DNA from: Rotaria socialis
Taxonomy: Eukaryota; Rotifera; Eurotatoria; Philodinida; Philodinidae
Length of the DNA stretch: 64,000 nucleotides
NCBI GenBank assembly: GCA_905331475.1
Contig: CAJNYU010004124.1
Location: 90,824 to 154,823, forward strand
Reading direction: 5' to 3'
Each line of letters begins with the position of its first letter. Position 1 is the stretch's first letter. Both the position numbers and the translations under genes were made by a program. The notes under the pieces were generated by a model. The model was given only the letters and a program-made list of their open reading frames with translations, was not told where the DNA came from and searched no databases. Positions 1 to 12,786 of the stretch are shown piece after piece.

Positions 1-590
1 TTTATCAATGACAATCACAGGGCCGCAAGGAATCTTTGAAAATGCTGTATTACGTGATAAGCGCATGTCCTAAACAAAAAATTGAAATTTCATTTTTGTC
101 GTTTCGCCTCAGAATATACTTCTAAAAGGAGATCGGCACAAGAACGAGCTGTTCAATTACATACATTTAGAGGTCAATAATTCTTTATATTGTATGACCT
201 GTCGAAATCACTCCTCTCCGTCCAATCGGATACGATGGATGTTACCATCGCAATTGTATCTTACACCATATAGTCAAGATCAGTTCTTTCATCTTCGAGA
301 CATGTGACATGTTTGATTTCACACGACACCGAAGTTTTCGAATAAATCATTCTCAAAAGCTTTCCGCTTGTTTCTATCGGGAGAGATTAACAAAATTCTA
401 CTTACAAAAGCTCGAATATATCGTTTTAAATCCACTTGTTCATCATCACGAAACATTAATTCAAACATAAGTTTATGTCGATAAGCTTCTCGTTGAGTTT
501 GATAAGTAGACGACGTTGACATTTTGGCTATTTCTTTCTTTTGCGCTTCAATTGACGATAAAATTCGTTCTATATATGCTAAAATTAAAT
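1..590 (-). CDS. Partial multi-exon gene, unidentified
   Basis: I do not recognise this protein. Open coding pieces on the minus strand have good splice signals. One exon runs about 585 to 407: its acceptor TTTTAG precedes codons for YIERILSSIEAQKKEIAKM, and a GTAAGT donor follows RYIRAF. Another exon, 1-69, starts after a TTTAG acceptor, encodes RLSRNTAFSKIPCGP and runs off the left edge. Pieces between (about 350-240 and 155-120) are open, but I could not join them all in one phase, so the exact model is unresolved. The first exon may lie right of 600. The exon at 585 is rich in Lys, Glu and Arg and looks helical. Confidence 0.35.
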
Positions 591-599
591 GAAACAAAT

Positions 600-3069
600 T
601 GGTTTATGAACAGACATGCATATAGAAATGGCTTACAAATTAACGTAGAAGTGTGAAACAGCTATAACAATTGATCAGCCTAAGAAAAATACAATGTCAT
701 ACATTTAGTATAGTCCACAATGAGAAAGTCAACGGTTAATGACGAAAAAAATAAGTTCTTCACTACATGTCAAAAACAAAATGAAAACTTTAAAATAACA
801 ATCAAAATTCAAAGCGGAGCTTTTCTTTTTCCTCATAGATGGTTTTCCAAAGAAAAATATTTATTGAATCATTACTGTCATAGAAACTATTCTTAAAGAA
901 CTGAGAGAGAGAGAGACTCATCAGAAGCGTCATTCATCTGCATATCTACTTATGTGACTAAACATTTTCCACCGATGACTAATTCAAAAATACTTACACA
1001 TTAAAATCGACTGAAGGCAAAAATGCAGATTGACTTTTTTTGCTGAAATAAAATGTATCGTTGTTCGTTTAGCTAACAAGTGAATAAATGTATATATATA
1101 TATATATATATATTTATCTATTCGAATGTAGCGATTTGTCAAAAAAAGAGAAGAGAATTAAACTGTGTTTGTTTGTCTATGTGTGAACGTCACACCACCC
1201 AAACGAACGAGAACAAACAGATATATACATTTGGCAGCAACAATGTTTTCTCTCATCCGTCCTAGGTTAAAATTGAATATATAGAGATAGTAGAACAGTA
1301 AACAGTTGATCAGACGGACGGATAAAAGAGAAATAGATGAATAGTTAATCATTTGAAACTTAAATTTTTTAAATTGCAGACAAAACATATGTAGATTGAT
1401 TTGCTTGAAGAAAAACATTTGTCTGATTGATTGCTTTTAAAGATAGATCATCATTATTAGTTTATTTATCCATAAATAATTGACATTATAACGGCAAACA
1501 ATGTAAACAAATCAACTTTTCACGTGAAAAATCCTTCTCAATAAAATCTTCTCATTACAGAAGAAAATTATTTCGACGTATGTGTTTGTTTACAGGATGT
1601 AAATTCGAAAATCTACAGTAATACATAAGGGTGTTAACATATTTGTCTGAAGGAAAACATTTTCTTGTTCATTCATACGACCGCTAAGATTATAGTCTGC
1701 TCGTTCGCAAAGCACCATATAGCAAGAGTCAATGGCTGTGATAATTCTAATTTTTTTCCACAACACATACACATAAGAAAAAACGGCAAGAGAGATGATC
1801 GATGGTTGCTACTAAAAAGTAGACCAGAACGACTTTAGTCACTAGACTCTCATAGCAGTAGCATTGCAGCACGCAGTTAATCGGCAATTCTTGTTTGTGT
1901 AGCGGTTGAAGTAGCAGTTTTCGAATTTCTCAGTATATTGGTGGAAATTGACATTGTAAACGTGTACGTAGAACGGGAAAGTTTTATTTTGTAAATATGA
2001 ATATGAATGAAAGCGAGCGAAAATACATCGGAAACTGTTCGTAGCTGTATCAGGTGTGGAACTAACATCAGTGACTGCAGTTATTTTTACTAGTAACCTT
2101 CGGAGCGGCAATTTCAGCCTTTGCTTTTTATTGATTTATCAGCTACTCGAAAGAGAAATCAAGATATTTTTATTGTATAGAAAACTTATTGAATATTTGT
2201 TGTTATCGTTTCTTTATATGATGTTAGTTATGAAGGATAAACGTAATGGTGGTGATATTTTATATCTCATTTTTTTTTCGTGATCAATTACATGTCGAAG
2301 CTTTGCTGTTATTATTCAAGTAAAATCAACTAGATATTAAATTGGTACGCTATGCGACAGAAATCTGAGATTCGAACAAAGTGACACAACGCAATTGAAA
2401 GCGTTTTTAATAGTGGGGGCGTATTTCCTTAGTATTTAGTAAAAACTAATGACTTGTTAATTAAGCATGAGAGAAGTAGAAAATTTTTACGATACTTCGT
2501 ATGGAAGAGACTAATTGTCTAATACTTTATTGATTGATCAGATGGCATTTTAGTCACGATGACGTTTGACAGTATGGATTCGTCATGGAGAACCCATCCG
2601 CTGTCGATCAATGGGCATTGCGGCATTCTTTTACTGAAAAAATCCTATCAAAAAATTAAAAAATGAACCATTTTTAATTGTAAATTAATATATAATATCA
2701 AACGATCGGAAATGTTAGGCTTGATGGTCAATGGTTTTTACACACGCAGAAGCATTTGGTAATCGTACGATAGAACAATCAGAATAATATATTGTTTAGT
2801 CTCCTACGATTTATCTTTGTATTTTCAATGAAATAATTGTTCAATGTTACATAATACAATTTTATTTATAAATATCAAGAAATGAATATTATGTTCTCAA
2901 AAACAAAACAAAAAACTTCAAATAAACTTCATTCTGCAAAAAAGGAAACAAAAAATCAGATCGACCTGCAATATCTAATTCAAAGAAATAATAGTAAGAA
3001 AACAAAAGCTGATCGACATCGATCAATATCTACGATTACTACAAATTTGAAAAAAAAAACAAGAAAAAA
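600..3069. other. Intergenic, no gene recognised
   Basis: AT-rich spacer between the left-edge gene and the EGF-Hint gene. It holds a (TA)n microsatellite at 1090-1112 and a short (GA)n run near 905-915. Short open frames here have poor composition and no splice support. A small 5' exon of the left-edge gene could lie near 635-660, where a GTAAGC donor is present on the minus strand. Confidence 0.5.
1090..1112. repeat. (TA)n microsatellite
   Basis: About 11 uninterrupted TA units. Confidence 0.9.
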
Positions 3070-5761
3070 TTAAAAAATAATGTCTCTTGCAATAGGTAAA
3101 TTCTTGAAAAACTGAAGAAGCGTATTGGCATAGCCGAGTATCGGTGTTGTATTATTATCTGACGGCAGTCCAAATATCCGAACGTACCACCGATAAGGTG
3201 TTAATGCGATATGACCAAGTGCATGAGATCGAACAAGAGCATAGCATGAAACATGAACATTGTTAACAATAATTGTTCCTTGTTCAGTTAATGGAGCCAT
3301 AAGGCCTTGTTTATCAACTTCGGTGATTTCAATAATTTTTTCCCATATTGTCTTATTTGAACTTTTCGCCGACAGAACAAGTATTTCATCACCTTTCGCT
3401 AAGCTTTCAGCCCAAACAAAACCATTATTACGTTGATTAATTAAATGACGATCGGATAATTCAATAACAGCGGTTTTAGTACGAATACGTCTATAGGAAG
3501 CTTCTTCGTCGAGTTCACGATGAAGAAATGAAATAATTGGCGAATAAATAATTTGATTTTCATCATCAATGACTCGTACTTGATCACCAATTTTCAATGC
3601 AGATAATTTAACTTTACCAACATTAATAAGATCAACAGTGGCATCTGACGGAAAACATTCTTGTTCTAAATTATCAAAACAAACAGATTTCGAAAGGAAA
3701 AACAATCATATACAAAATAAGCTTACGTTCACAGTAGACACCCCTATTTCTATTACGACATTGACAGTAGAATTGATTGTCAGGTTTTCTTACACAATAA
3801 CCACCATTTAAACATGGCGATGGACTGCACGGATCATTACTACAAGTTGGACCTGAGAATTCACGTAGACAACTACAACCGCCAAAAGGTTCCTCGTTGG
3901 TTCGAACACATGTACCTAAATATATATATCGATACAGATCTAAATAATTCCTTTCTTTTTGTTGACTAAGAATTTGAATTCAAATCTCACGGAAAGATTA
4001 TTATTGAGATCACCGTGGGATTAAAATATGAAATATCACAGTTCGTGTTATAAAGCTGACTTCTAATCCTTATTCGCTTAGTCAACATATAATAGGCGCA
4101 TCTTTTCTCTAGTTTTACCTCCATTAAGACAAGGATAAGCTGAACAGAAATCAGTTGAATCACATCTTGGTCCAGCAAAACCCGTTTTGCAAACACATTT
4201 GTTCGCCGCACATACACCCTAGAATTTTAAAAGGAATTATTCCAACACAGAATCCTGTCCATAGGTTTACCTGGGTACCATGACAAGTAGCATCTCCGCA
4301 AGGTAAATAACTAAATTGACTACAGGTTACACCGCGAAATACTGATGTACATAGACATTTAGCTGAAAACAAAACAATAATACTTCATCATCCTCAACAA
4401 CAAACAAATTTATAATTGATTTCACCTTGATTATTTTCTAATAAAACACAGGTTCCGCCATTTTTACTAAAACGAAACAAAGAAATAAAATAGATATATT
4501 TTAAAAATCTTCTGTTTTCTCGTGCATTACCAAGGATTTGGATTACATGAATATGTTCGTATAACGACTTCACAATAAGTACCACGAAATTCAGGTTGAC
4601 ATCGACAATAACCATTAGATTTTCCGTCTTCAATACATACACCGTCGTTCAGACAGGGACCTGACGAACAATAGCTTCTATATCCTTGAACCTCGGTTGA
4701 TGTCTTATTATGTAAATGTTCACAATAATCGCCAATAAATCCTTCCCGGCAAACACAAATACCCTATTTTAAAGGTAAACGTCGCAACATTATTTACTCA
4801 AAAGGTTAAATTATCATTTAGATTTATGTTACTTTTGTCGTTGCTGTATTGGTTACAAAGCATGTTCCCTCGTTTTCACACGGATTTGTTAAACAAAACA
4901 CAAATTTCGCATGATCACCCATGGTCACAACAAAACTATTAGTTCGTTGAATAACAGGAGCATTGTTCGTATTCGATGAACTTATAGCAGCAATAGCTGC
5001 TATTATATCTTGATTATTTTGCGGTCGGCTTTGGGTAGGCGGAGCTTTCTTGTTGACTTTTGCTGCTGTTGTATACTGACAATAGTCACCACGGAAGTTT
5101 TTCGGACAATTACATCGAGCACCGTTAGCTATAAAAAAAAATACAGAAAACAACACATATCTCGTTTGCTTCGCTAACGTATCAATCAAAAAGACAACAT
5201 CCTATTGAACATTTTTTAAATAATACATACGAGTTTGAATACAGGTTCCATCATTATGACAACTGTCAGTTTGACAAGAAAGTAGTGTTCGACAATCTTT
5301 GCCAGTATGATTCGGCGGACATAGACAAACATAATCTAAATTGGCAACATCAACGCAAGTACCACCGAACCAACATGGATGAGCATCACATTTCGACGTT
5401 GCATTACATAAACGCTGGCATGTTTCACCACATACACCCTTTTGAGGAAAAATTTAGGTAAATTCAATAATGAAAAAATCAACGGTTCAGATAATCTACT
5501 TGAATACAGTGGCAAGTTTTCTTTGTTAATCCATTAGGAAGACTTATGATTTCACAATCGCCACCCCGACAATCATTTGTTTGACAAAATTCTTCGCAAA
5601 AATAAAAATAAAAATATTTCTTTTCATTTATTCAAATATATTTAAATTACCAGCATTGATCAAAGAAAAAATGAAAGAAAGACAAATAATAAACAAAGTC
5701 GCCTGCAAAATCAACGCTTGTATACAAATAATTAATTCAATCATTCATCACTTACTTTCAT
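3070..5761 (-). CDS. Secreted EGF-repeat protein with C-terminal Hedgehog-type Hint domain
   Basis: Eleven exons (5761-5756, 5702-5651, 5591-5500, 5438-5231, 5128-4833, 4763-4531, 4466-4426, 4362-4271, 4218-4119, 3915-3727, 3665-3070) join in frame to 634 residues. A two-codon first exon plus exon 2 give the signal peptide MKATLFIICLSFIFSLINA. About eight EGF-like modules follow (residues 20-436), with Cys patterns such as NPCKNGGTC and GYCRCQPEFRGTYC, and a Ser/Asn/Pro-rich spacer between the third and fourth. Residues 440-600 are a Hint (hedgehog/intein) module: nucleophile C440 in ECFPSDA, LKIGDQV, the S-x-x-H block with H510, and the terminal block APLT...VHVSCYA with C577. Known Hint domains cut at the nucleophile Cys through a thioester. 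Only about 57 residues follow C577, and there is no Hedge signalling domain. Inferred role: release or lipid-linkage of an EGF ectodomain. Confidence 0.9.
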
Positions 5762-6461
5762 ATTCGAACTTCTCTTCTTTTTTTTTTACCGAAATAGAGC
5801 TCAACTTCTGTGTCTTAGCTTTTGTGTGAAATAATTTTAATCATGAACAATGCTTCTCTCGCTCCTTCTCCCTTTCCCTCTCTTTCTCTCATCATTATTG
5901 TACTTATGTAAAGTAGAAAGAAGAATATGTATACGAAAGTTGATCCTGTTCAAATGTTGACGAGCGCACTTCGAGGTAATAGTAGACTTATATAAATGAA
6001 AATGAAACAAGACATTTGTTTGATTGAGGTAGATGACATAAGCTAATAAGGAAATGTTGACCTTAGGTGAGGATTTTCATTCGTTATACATTGCTTCTTT
6101 GTTGTTGTTGTGTTATAAATAGAGAGAGAATTTCAAGCATAAATGTATTCTAATGACCTTGCCAAAATAAAATATGCAAATATGAAATAAGAGACTAAGC
6201 GTTCAAAAAAAAAGGAAAAAAATACAGACGTGTATACAAACGACAAAGAAGAAGACGAAGAAAAAGACACGAGATTAACACACATTAAAGAAATCAATTG
6301 GTTTGTCTCTTTTAAGTATTTTGTGTTTCGATGAAATTCGTACTAATGATAATATCGGGATTGATATGTTTTTGACGTTCTTTCCATGGAGTTATTGCCA
6401 AACGAAATCTCTATTTAACAGAAAGAAAACAAAAAGAGGATTTTCTTTTTCGATTAATTAA
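5762..6461. other. Intergenic, 5' flank of EGF-Hint gene
   Basis: No gene seen. It contains the upstream region and 5'UTR of the EGF-Hint gene (reading leftward), pyrimidine-rich runs near 5850-5892, and the 3' flank of the transporter gene. Confidence 0.5.
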
Positions 6462-9400
6462 TTAATTCATTACTGTTGCTAAACTTCCACGTTCAATTAA
6501 TAGTTGATAAATGGCAACAATTGGAATGAAGATTACTGAGGACAAGGCGAATCCCCAGCCGACTAAATGACTCCAATCAGGATACTAAAATAGAATGGAT
6601 TTTAATTTAGAAATTCGTTGAAAAATCAATCTACTGAACCTCGTAATAGAATGGATCAGTTACTTTTCCATAATTTGGATGAACATGTTGAATAAGACCA
6701 GAAAGAACAATACCCTTGAAATAGAAAAACTAGTGATGTGTGAGAAAAAAATATTATTTTCAAGTCAATCATTTTTGTGATTTTTTCGATTCTGCATATT
6801 CTATTTCAATCAGTCGAGAAATTATTGAGAAACTTCATTTTGAGGTTTTTGCTCTATAAACCATTTATTATGTTTTCATCTATTCTATTAATCTAGAGTT
6901 CGTGATTATGCTGTCAGGCCTATGGACAATTAATTAGTAAACACAGCAGGAACTTTATTGTCATCGGTCGATCTTTAAAACATTGAGTTTTGTCTATGGT
7001 TAGGAGCGTGGAACTTCTCGTCTAATCAAGAGATAAATAAAAGTTCAATAATAGTTTATCGCAATCCACTGAAACTGAAAAGTTTTGCTACTTCTGTGCA
7101 AATAGAGAACAGTTAATGTACCTTGTCACATAAGAAATTGACATGATATTTCATATCGTTAACATATCTTTGATACTTATGTAAATTCCCCAAGAGCAAT
7201 AAGTCAGTATTTTAGCATATGTATCAAACGTACATTTATTCTTTTGAAATCAGTTCAAATATGTTTACTCCTTCCTTTTCTTTTTTTTTCTTCTTCTTCT
7301 TCTTCTTCTTCTCTACTACTCGAATACTATATGAGATATCAATTGCGTTTGCTCACTCAAAACTCTCACGAAGGAGAGAATAAAAAACAGCCAATTCTTC
7401 TCATATCATTTGAACCTTAATTTTAACCACATGTTCACTTGAATAACTATGAGTAGAGCAAAAGGTAAATCTGACTTCAAATCGATCAATGACTCTTCTG
7501 ACATTGCCACGAGGTATCAAGGATTAAATATCAGCGGAACAGATATATGAGAAACTATATTATTGTTTGACTTTCTCCATTGAACAGCTGAGAGGCTTTT
7601 AACCTTTCACGGCTTTTTCAGACAAGAAATTCAAGGGCAATAAAAACAATAAACAGTTTGATAAAAAGAAAGATTCTCTATCAAAACAAAAAACTAGTCT
7701 CTGCTCATTGCCGATAAACTGAAATGCTCTATTCTTTATAGGTCATCCATAGTAAAAAAAATATGTATATATATATATATGTAATTTCATTACGCCGAGA
7801 AATAATGGTGCAATTAGACACCATGTTATAATCCAAAATTTTCCTGGTTTAGTTCCAAGCATTTCTTTGACATCTTCACTAATTCGTTCAATACCGTAGA
7901 GCCACGATACGGCTATTGCTTCGAAAAGCACAGCAATAATTATCGAATAAAAAGCTTAAGAAAAGAAAACAGATTCGTTTGATTTATAGCGACAAAAACA
8001 ACAACAAAAATACTATTTACCAGCGTAATTTTGTAATAATTCAACAAAATAAACGCCTGCATCTGTACAACTCGGTATACCAATAACAAAGTAAAGTGAA
8101 AATAAAATTCCAACAAACCATTCTCGATGTTGACGCAAAACGGGAAATACATCACTTAATGCTGTTATTATTGCTTCGCTTCCACCAAACTATGAATAAT
8201 AATAATAATAACCATAAAATGAAATATTCTCTCTCTCTCTCTCTCTCCTGTTTTTAGATAAATATCTAATCATAATTACCGATGAATCTAAGCCAAGTGT
8301 TAACAACATTAGAAAGAAGAATACAGCCCAAACAGGCGCCCATGGCATTGTTGCTATAGCTTCCGGATAGACAATAAAGACAAGTGTTGAACCTTGTTCG
8401 GCAACATCTTTTATGTCTCGACCTGATATTTCACTCATGTAACCCTAGAAGATTAAATTCGGTGAATATATCCATATGAAGATTTGTAAATTGAAATATA
8501 TGTAGATAGATAATCGGTCGATTAAGTGTTGATTTTTGCTAATCTGAGTTTGAGTATTGAAAATCAGTATTTTCAATCAAATATTCTATACTGCTAGACG
8601 CTTACCAATCGAAATAAGCATAGATTCATATGTAAGATTCCAGGAGAAGATTGTTTGTATAGTTTCAATTATGAAACATAATTTTCACTTGAGAAAATGA
8701 ATGATAGATAGAAATATTCGATATTGTGATTCTTAGAGCTGACTGAGGAAATGTCTCCATCAGTCAGTAAACTGTACAGGACAAACTTTTTTTAATGTGA
8801 CCCTTTGCCAAGAGGCTTGTCGATCGGTGAGTGCTCATCTTTGTGTTCATCTGACTAGTCCTATTGTATCCTACACACGGACAAATCAGGAATTCAAATA
8901 GCATCCGACACCTAGACGTATTCCTTGGTTCGCAGCGACAATCTCATTCACGTTTCACAAGATAAAAACAAAATTTCTCTTATACTGATATCCACACCTT
9001 CGCCATGGATTTATTTTTTGATCATCAAAACAGAATGTCCATTTTTACGAATAATACCACTAGTTCTCTTTTCTATCAGCCATTAAACTTACCAAAAACA
9101 TAAAAATGACGAATCCACTCGCAAAACTTGTTAAACTATTGACCGCAACCGTAATCATGGCATCTCTGAAATGGAAAAATAATTAGATTAATTTATCTTG
9201 GATAAACTCTTACCGATAAACATTATGATGAAAATCATTATAACTTGCAAATGCCATCAATACACCAAAACCAGGTCCCAACGAGAAAAATGTTTGCGAT
9301 GCAGCATCAACCCACACGGATGCATCAGTTAATTTACTTAAATCAGGTCGAATATAATATTGAATACCTTTCATTGCACCTTCTAAAAATAAGCCACGTA

Positions 9401-11687
9401 TCATTAATATTGTTAAAACAACATAAGGAAATAATGCAGTAAACCAAACAACCTAAATTGAAGAAGAAGAAGAAAAACAAAACAAACTTTCACGGCTAAA
9501 AATCCCAATTTGGGTTTACTTTTCCAGATGTTTTAATGCCTTTCCACATTGAAAAATAGCAAATTAGATAAATAATAGCCAAACAAGCTAGATTTTCATA
9601 ATTGATATGTCCTAAATTTCCTAAACTAAGATTACGTTCTGGTTGAAGTCGATAAACTTGTAAACTAATTGAAAGAAGAACAAAAAAAAGCATTTATAAA
9701 AAACAAAAATATCGAATTACTGGAAATATTCTTGTGCCGGCGATACAATTCTTGAACGTGTTAACTCTTCTGAACAATTCTCATATAAAGAACTTCGATC
9801 TAATAAACGTGTCGATGAACTCAACGTATTATTTGTTCGATTCATGCAGTTCTCTAAAAAATTTCGACGTATATTAACAGTAAAACAATCTTTCGTATTC
9901 CATGAATGATCTAGAAAATGAATATTTCCATTTGAAAATAATACAAGAAAACAAAATGGACGATTATTTAACTTACTGCATTCACTCCACGGTAAATACC
10001 GTTTCAATGAAGCAAATAAATAATATAAACCCCATGATATGACGACATTATAGTAAAAATCCGTATAGAATGCAATAATAGTTACAGCCCATCCAATTCC
10101 GGCTAATAATGGACAAATTTTTTTCCAACACGTTATTGAACCTTGACGATAATATTGACCAAGTAAAAGTTCCAAATAGAATAAAGGCATTCCACCGAGT
10201 ATAACTGAAAGAACGTACGGAATAAGAAACGCACCTACGAATAAGCGACAACAAAATTTAAAAAAATACCGATTAGAATTAGTTCAATGAAAATATTTTC
10301 TTAATAACAAACCTCCTCCATTTTTATAGCATAGATACGGAAAACGCCATATATTAGCGAGATCAACAGCAAAGCCAATAATCGACAAAAGAAAATCAAG
10401 TTTCTCACTCCATTGTTCACGAACTTCGCCTTGCGGTTGACTTGATTTAGTTACTGTGGTAACTTCAGTGAGTATTATGTTATTTTCTTTTTTTGAATTT
10501 TCTTCTTCTTCGACCATACGATCTTTAACTAATATCATCGGAACTGAATTTGTACGAATATTATTAAGTAGAGCGGCTTCATTTTGAACTTCATATGAAC
10601 GCCTTCTATTCAGTTTATTATCTTCACCTAAAAGAAAAAATTCTTTTCTTTAATTAAGACTAAATTAGTTTATGATACACTTGTCAAAAACATAAACTGT
10701 TGTCTCGCATCAGGATTGTGTCATTGGGAACATTAGAAAATAAACGGAAGAATTTCTTCGAATGCAACAAAAAGAAATCTAAGTTAACAAAATAGCAATT
10801 TAATGATGATTAATTATCAACTATACAAATTGAAATGTTTTCTAACTAGGCCATGACAATATATATATATATACATTGAAGAATTTTACATTCTATTTTT
10901 ACTCTTTGGTGTAACATCAATGTCTATGCGCTTGACACAGCAAAAAAAAATAAGAAGAAGAACAAGTCCCTCTCTCTTGTTCTGGCAATGCCTGAAAAAC
11001 ACAATGGATGATGTGAAGATACTACGCATCTATGTTAAATGACAATCTAACCGTAGAATTACGGAATAAACAACACAAAATTTATCTGGCTTAAATTATT
11101 TTTGACTATTCGATCAATCATATTGTATATCAGCAATTATTCTCCTTCTATTTCACTTAGCATTCATCAACATGGCAATGCAAATATTTGTCTTGTTATT
11201 TATTATAATTTACTGCTGTTCACATATGAAAGAAGATCAAGTACAAATAATTAAATCCTGGTTATTCGCGTAATTGAGTCGCATTTTAAACGTGTACGCA
11301 AAACGTCTTTTATTCTCGTATGAACTGAAGAACTTCCGATTTAGCTTTCATGATGCCTGGAAAATTTTAAATCGACGTTTCTGGTTTTTTTCTTGAGCTA
11401 TTATAGTAACATTGTGTCTACCGACAGATATAAAAATAGCAGAGCAAAGAACAATAAATCGTATCCTAGAGCAAACATTGTGTTGCATATGAAATAATCA
11501 ACCTCGATAAAACGGCTATTTTTTTTTGTACGAGGAAATTTTACATTTCGAAAAAAAATTACAATTTCAATGCGGTCTTTCACCCTCAAATAGTTGAATC
11601 TATCCGAATGATTTTCTTGTTAAAAAACGAAAAATACTCACGGCCAACATTGTAGACATTGGGATGGCTTAAAATACGTTTAACCAT
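6462..11687 (-). CDS. SLC6 sodium-dependent monoamine transporter (DAT/NET/SERT-like)
   Basis: Twelve exons (11687-11642, 10627-10313, 10234-9977, 9910-9721, 9664-9520, 9452-9214, 9165-9093, 8444-8280, 8189-8021, 7954-7794, 6714-6640, 6584-6462) join in frame to 652 residues, the usual SLC6 length. TM1 carries [20 protein letters not shown]. Its Asp (D104) is the amine-binding Asp found in monoamine carriers, where amino-acid and GABA carriers have Gly. The second extracellular loop has the two Cys of [13 protein letters not shown] and several N-x-T/S glycosylation sites. Later helices include [12 protein letters not shown] (TM6, ion and substrate site) and [16 protein letters not shown] (TM8). 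By family it takes up dopamine, serotonin or similar amines with Na+ and Cl- at the plasma membrane; the exact amine is undecided. Introns 1 (1.0 kb), 7 (0.65 kb) and 10 (1.1 kb) are long for this window. The exon 11 donor GTTCAG is weak but phase-consistent. Confidence 0.95.
7290..7312. repeat. (TTC)n microsatellite in transporter intron 10
   Basis: Seven to eight TTC units inside a longer pyrimidine tract (7277-7313). Confidence 0.85.
8228..8247. repeat. (CT)n microsatellite
   Basis: About ten CT units in the intron between transporter exons 8 and 9, next to an ATA-repeat stretch at about 8194-8208. Confidence 0.85.
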
Positions 11688-12786
11688 GTTTCGAATTTCT
11701 TCTGTATTTTGTTTTGTTTAAATTCAATAATAATAATGATAATAGTAATAGTAGTTGATATTCACATCATGTTCATCAATAAATGCAATAATGAATAAAC
11801 ATCTTGACAAAGAAAATGAGCAAGAGAGATTTCTGTTCAATCTCTCATCTTATTGAAAAGATAGAAAAATCAAGGAAATCACCTTTTGATCAACGAGATT
11901 GGTCCTTTATGGCTTTCTTTTTCTCTCTTCTTTGTGCCCGATCACCTTTTCAATAATTGAGCACAATGACAAATTTTTTCAAACGACAGAAAAAGAACAC
12001 CGCGCGACAAACACAATCAGAAAATAACGTTCGACTTTTCCTCTTTTTTCTGTTTGCATGGCTATTGTGTTCGGTGATGTTTTGTTCTCTAATGTCAATC
12101 TGTTATATGTTTCTGGGATTTGTATATATTCTGATTGTGATTATACCTTAACGAATTATCTAAAGATGTAGCACGGCGCAGAGAACACTTACCCCTGAAT
12201 AAAGAAGAAGAACGACGACTAGCCTTTCACTATCCGTTATTTTAAGAAATGAGTTTGAATTAACAAAGTCGGATACACAAGTCAAAAGCATTATTTACCT
12301 ATTTAGCGACTCGTTCTTTATCGGACGTATTTCCGTTTTCTTAAAACTCTTTCTATGCTGCTGTGAAATAGGAGCCATTCTCATCATAATAATTTTAGAC
12401 TCGTGAAAAACAGCAAATGTTTGGTAAATAGATATCAATCAAAAACACTGCAAGGCATTGAAGAGATCTATATCCTATTTACATTATACAAAGTGTCATG
12501 AACACAAAGGAATCAATAATCGATCGATAAATGGCAAGTCAAAAACATCCGTATATCTTGGGCTTAAAGCGTTTCATACCGCAAAGAAAGAAGAAAAGGA
12601 GAACATGCTAAATGTGACAAACACACACACACACACACACACTCACATTGACTTACTCTCAATTTTCAATATAGACACTTATTTAAATCACTACTATTGA
12701 AATAGGATCGCTTATTTATTTAGATCAAAACAAAAGAAAAAAAATATATATATAGACAAAAGAAAATTCAATTTTGTGCTGTTTTT
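11688..12786. other. Intergenic, transporter promoter side
   Basis: No gene seen. It lies upstream of the transporter start and downstream of the next minus-strand gene. A (CA)n microsatellite sits at 12619-12642. Short plus-strand open frames at 11957-12151 and 12458-12700 lack any coding signature. Confidence 0.5.
12619..12642. repeat. (CA)n microsatellite
   Basis: About 12 CA units. Confidence 0.9.
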
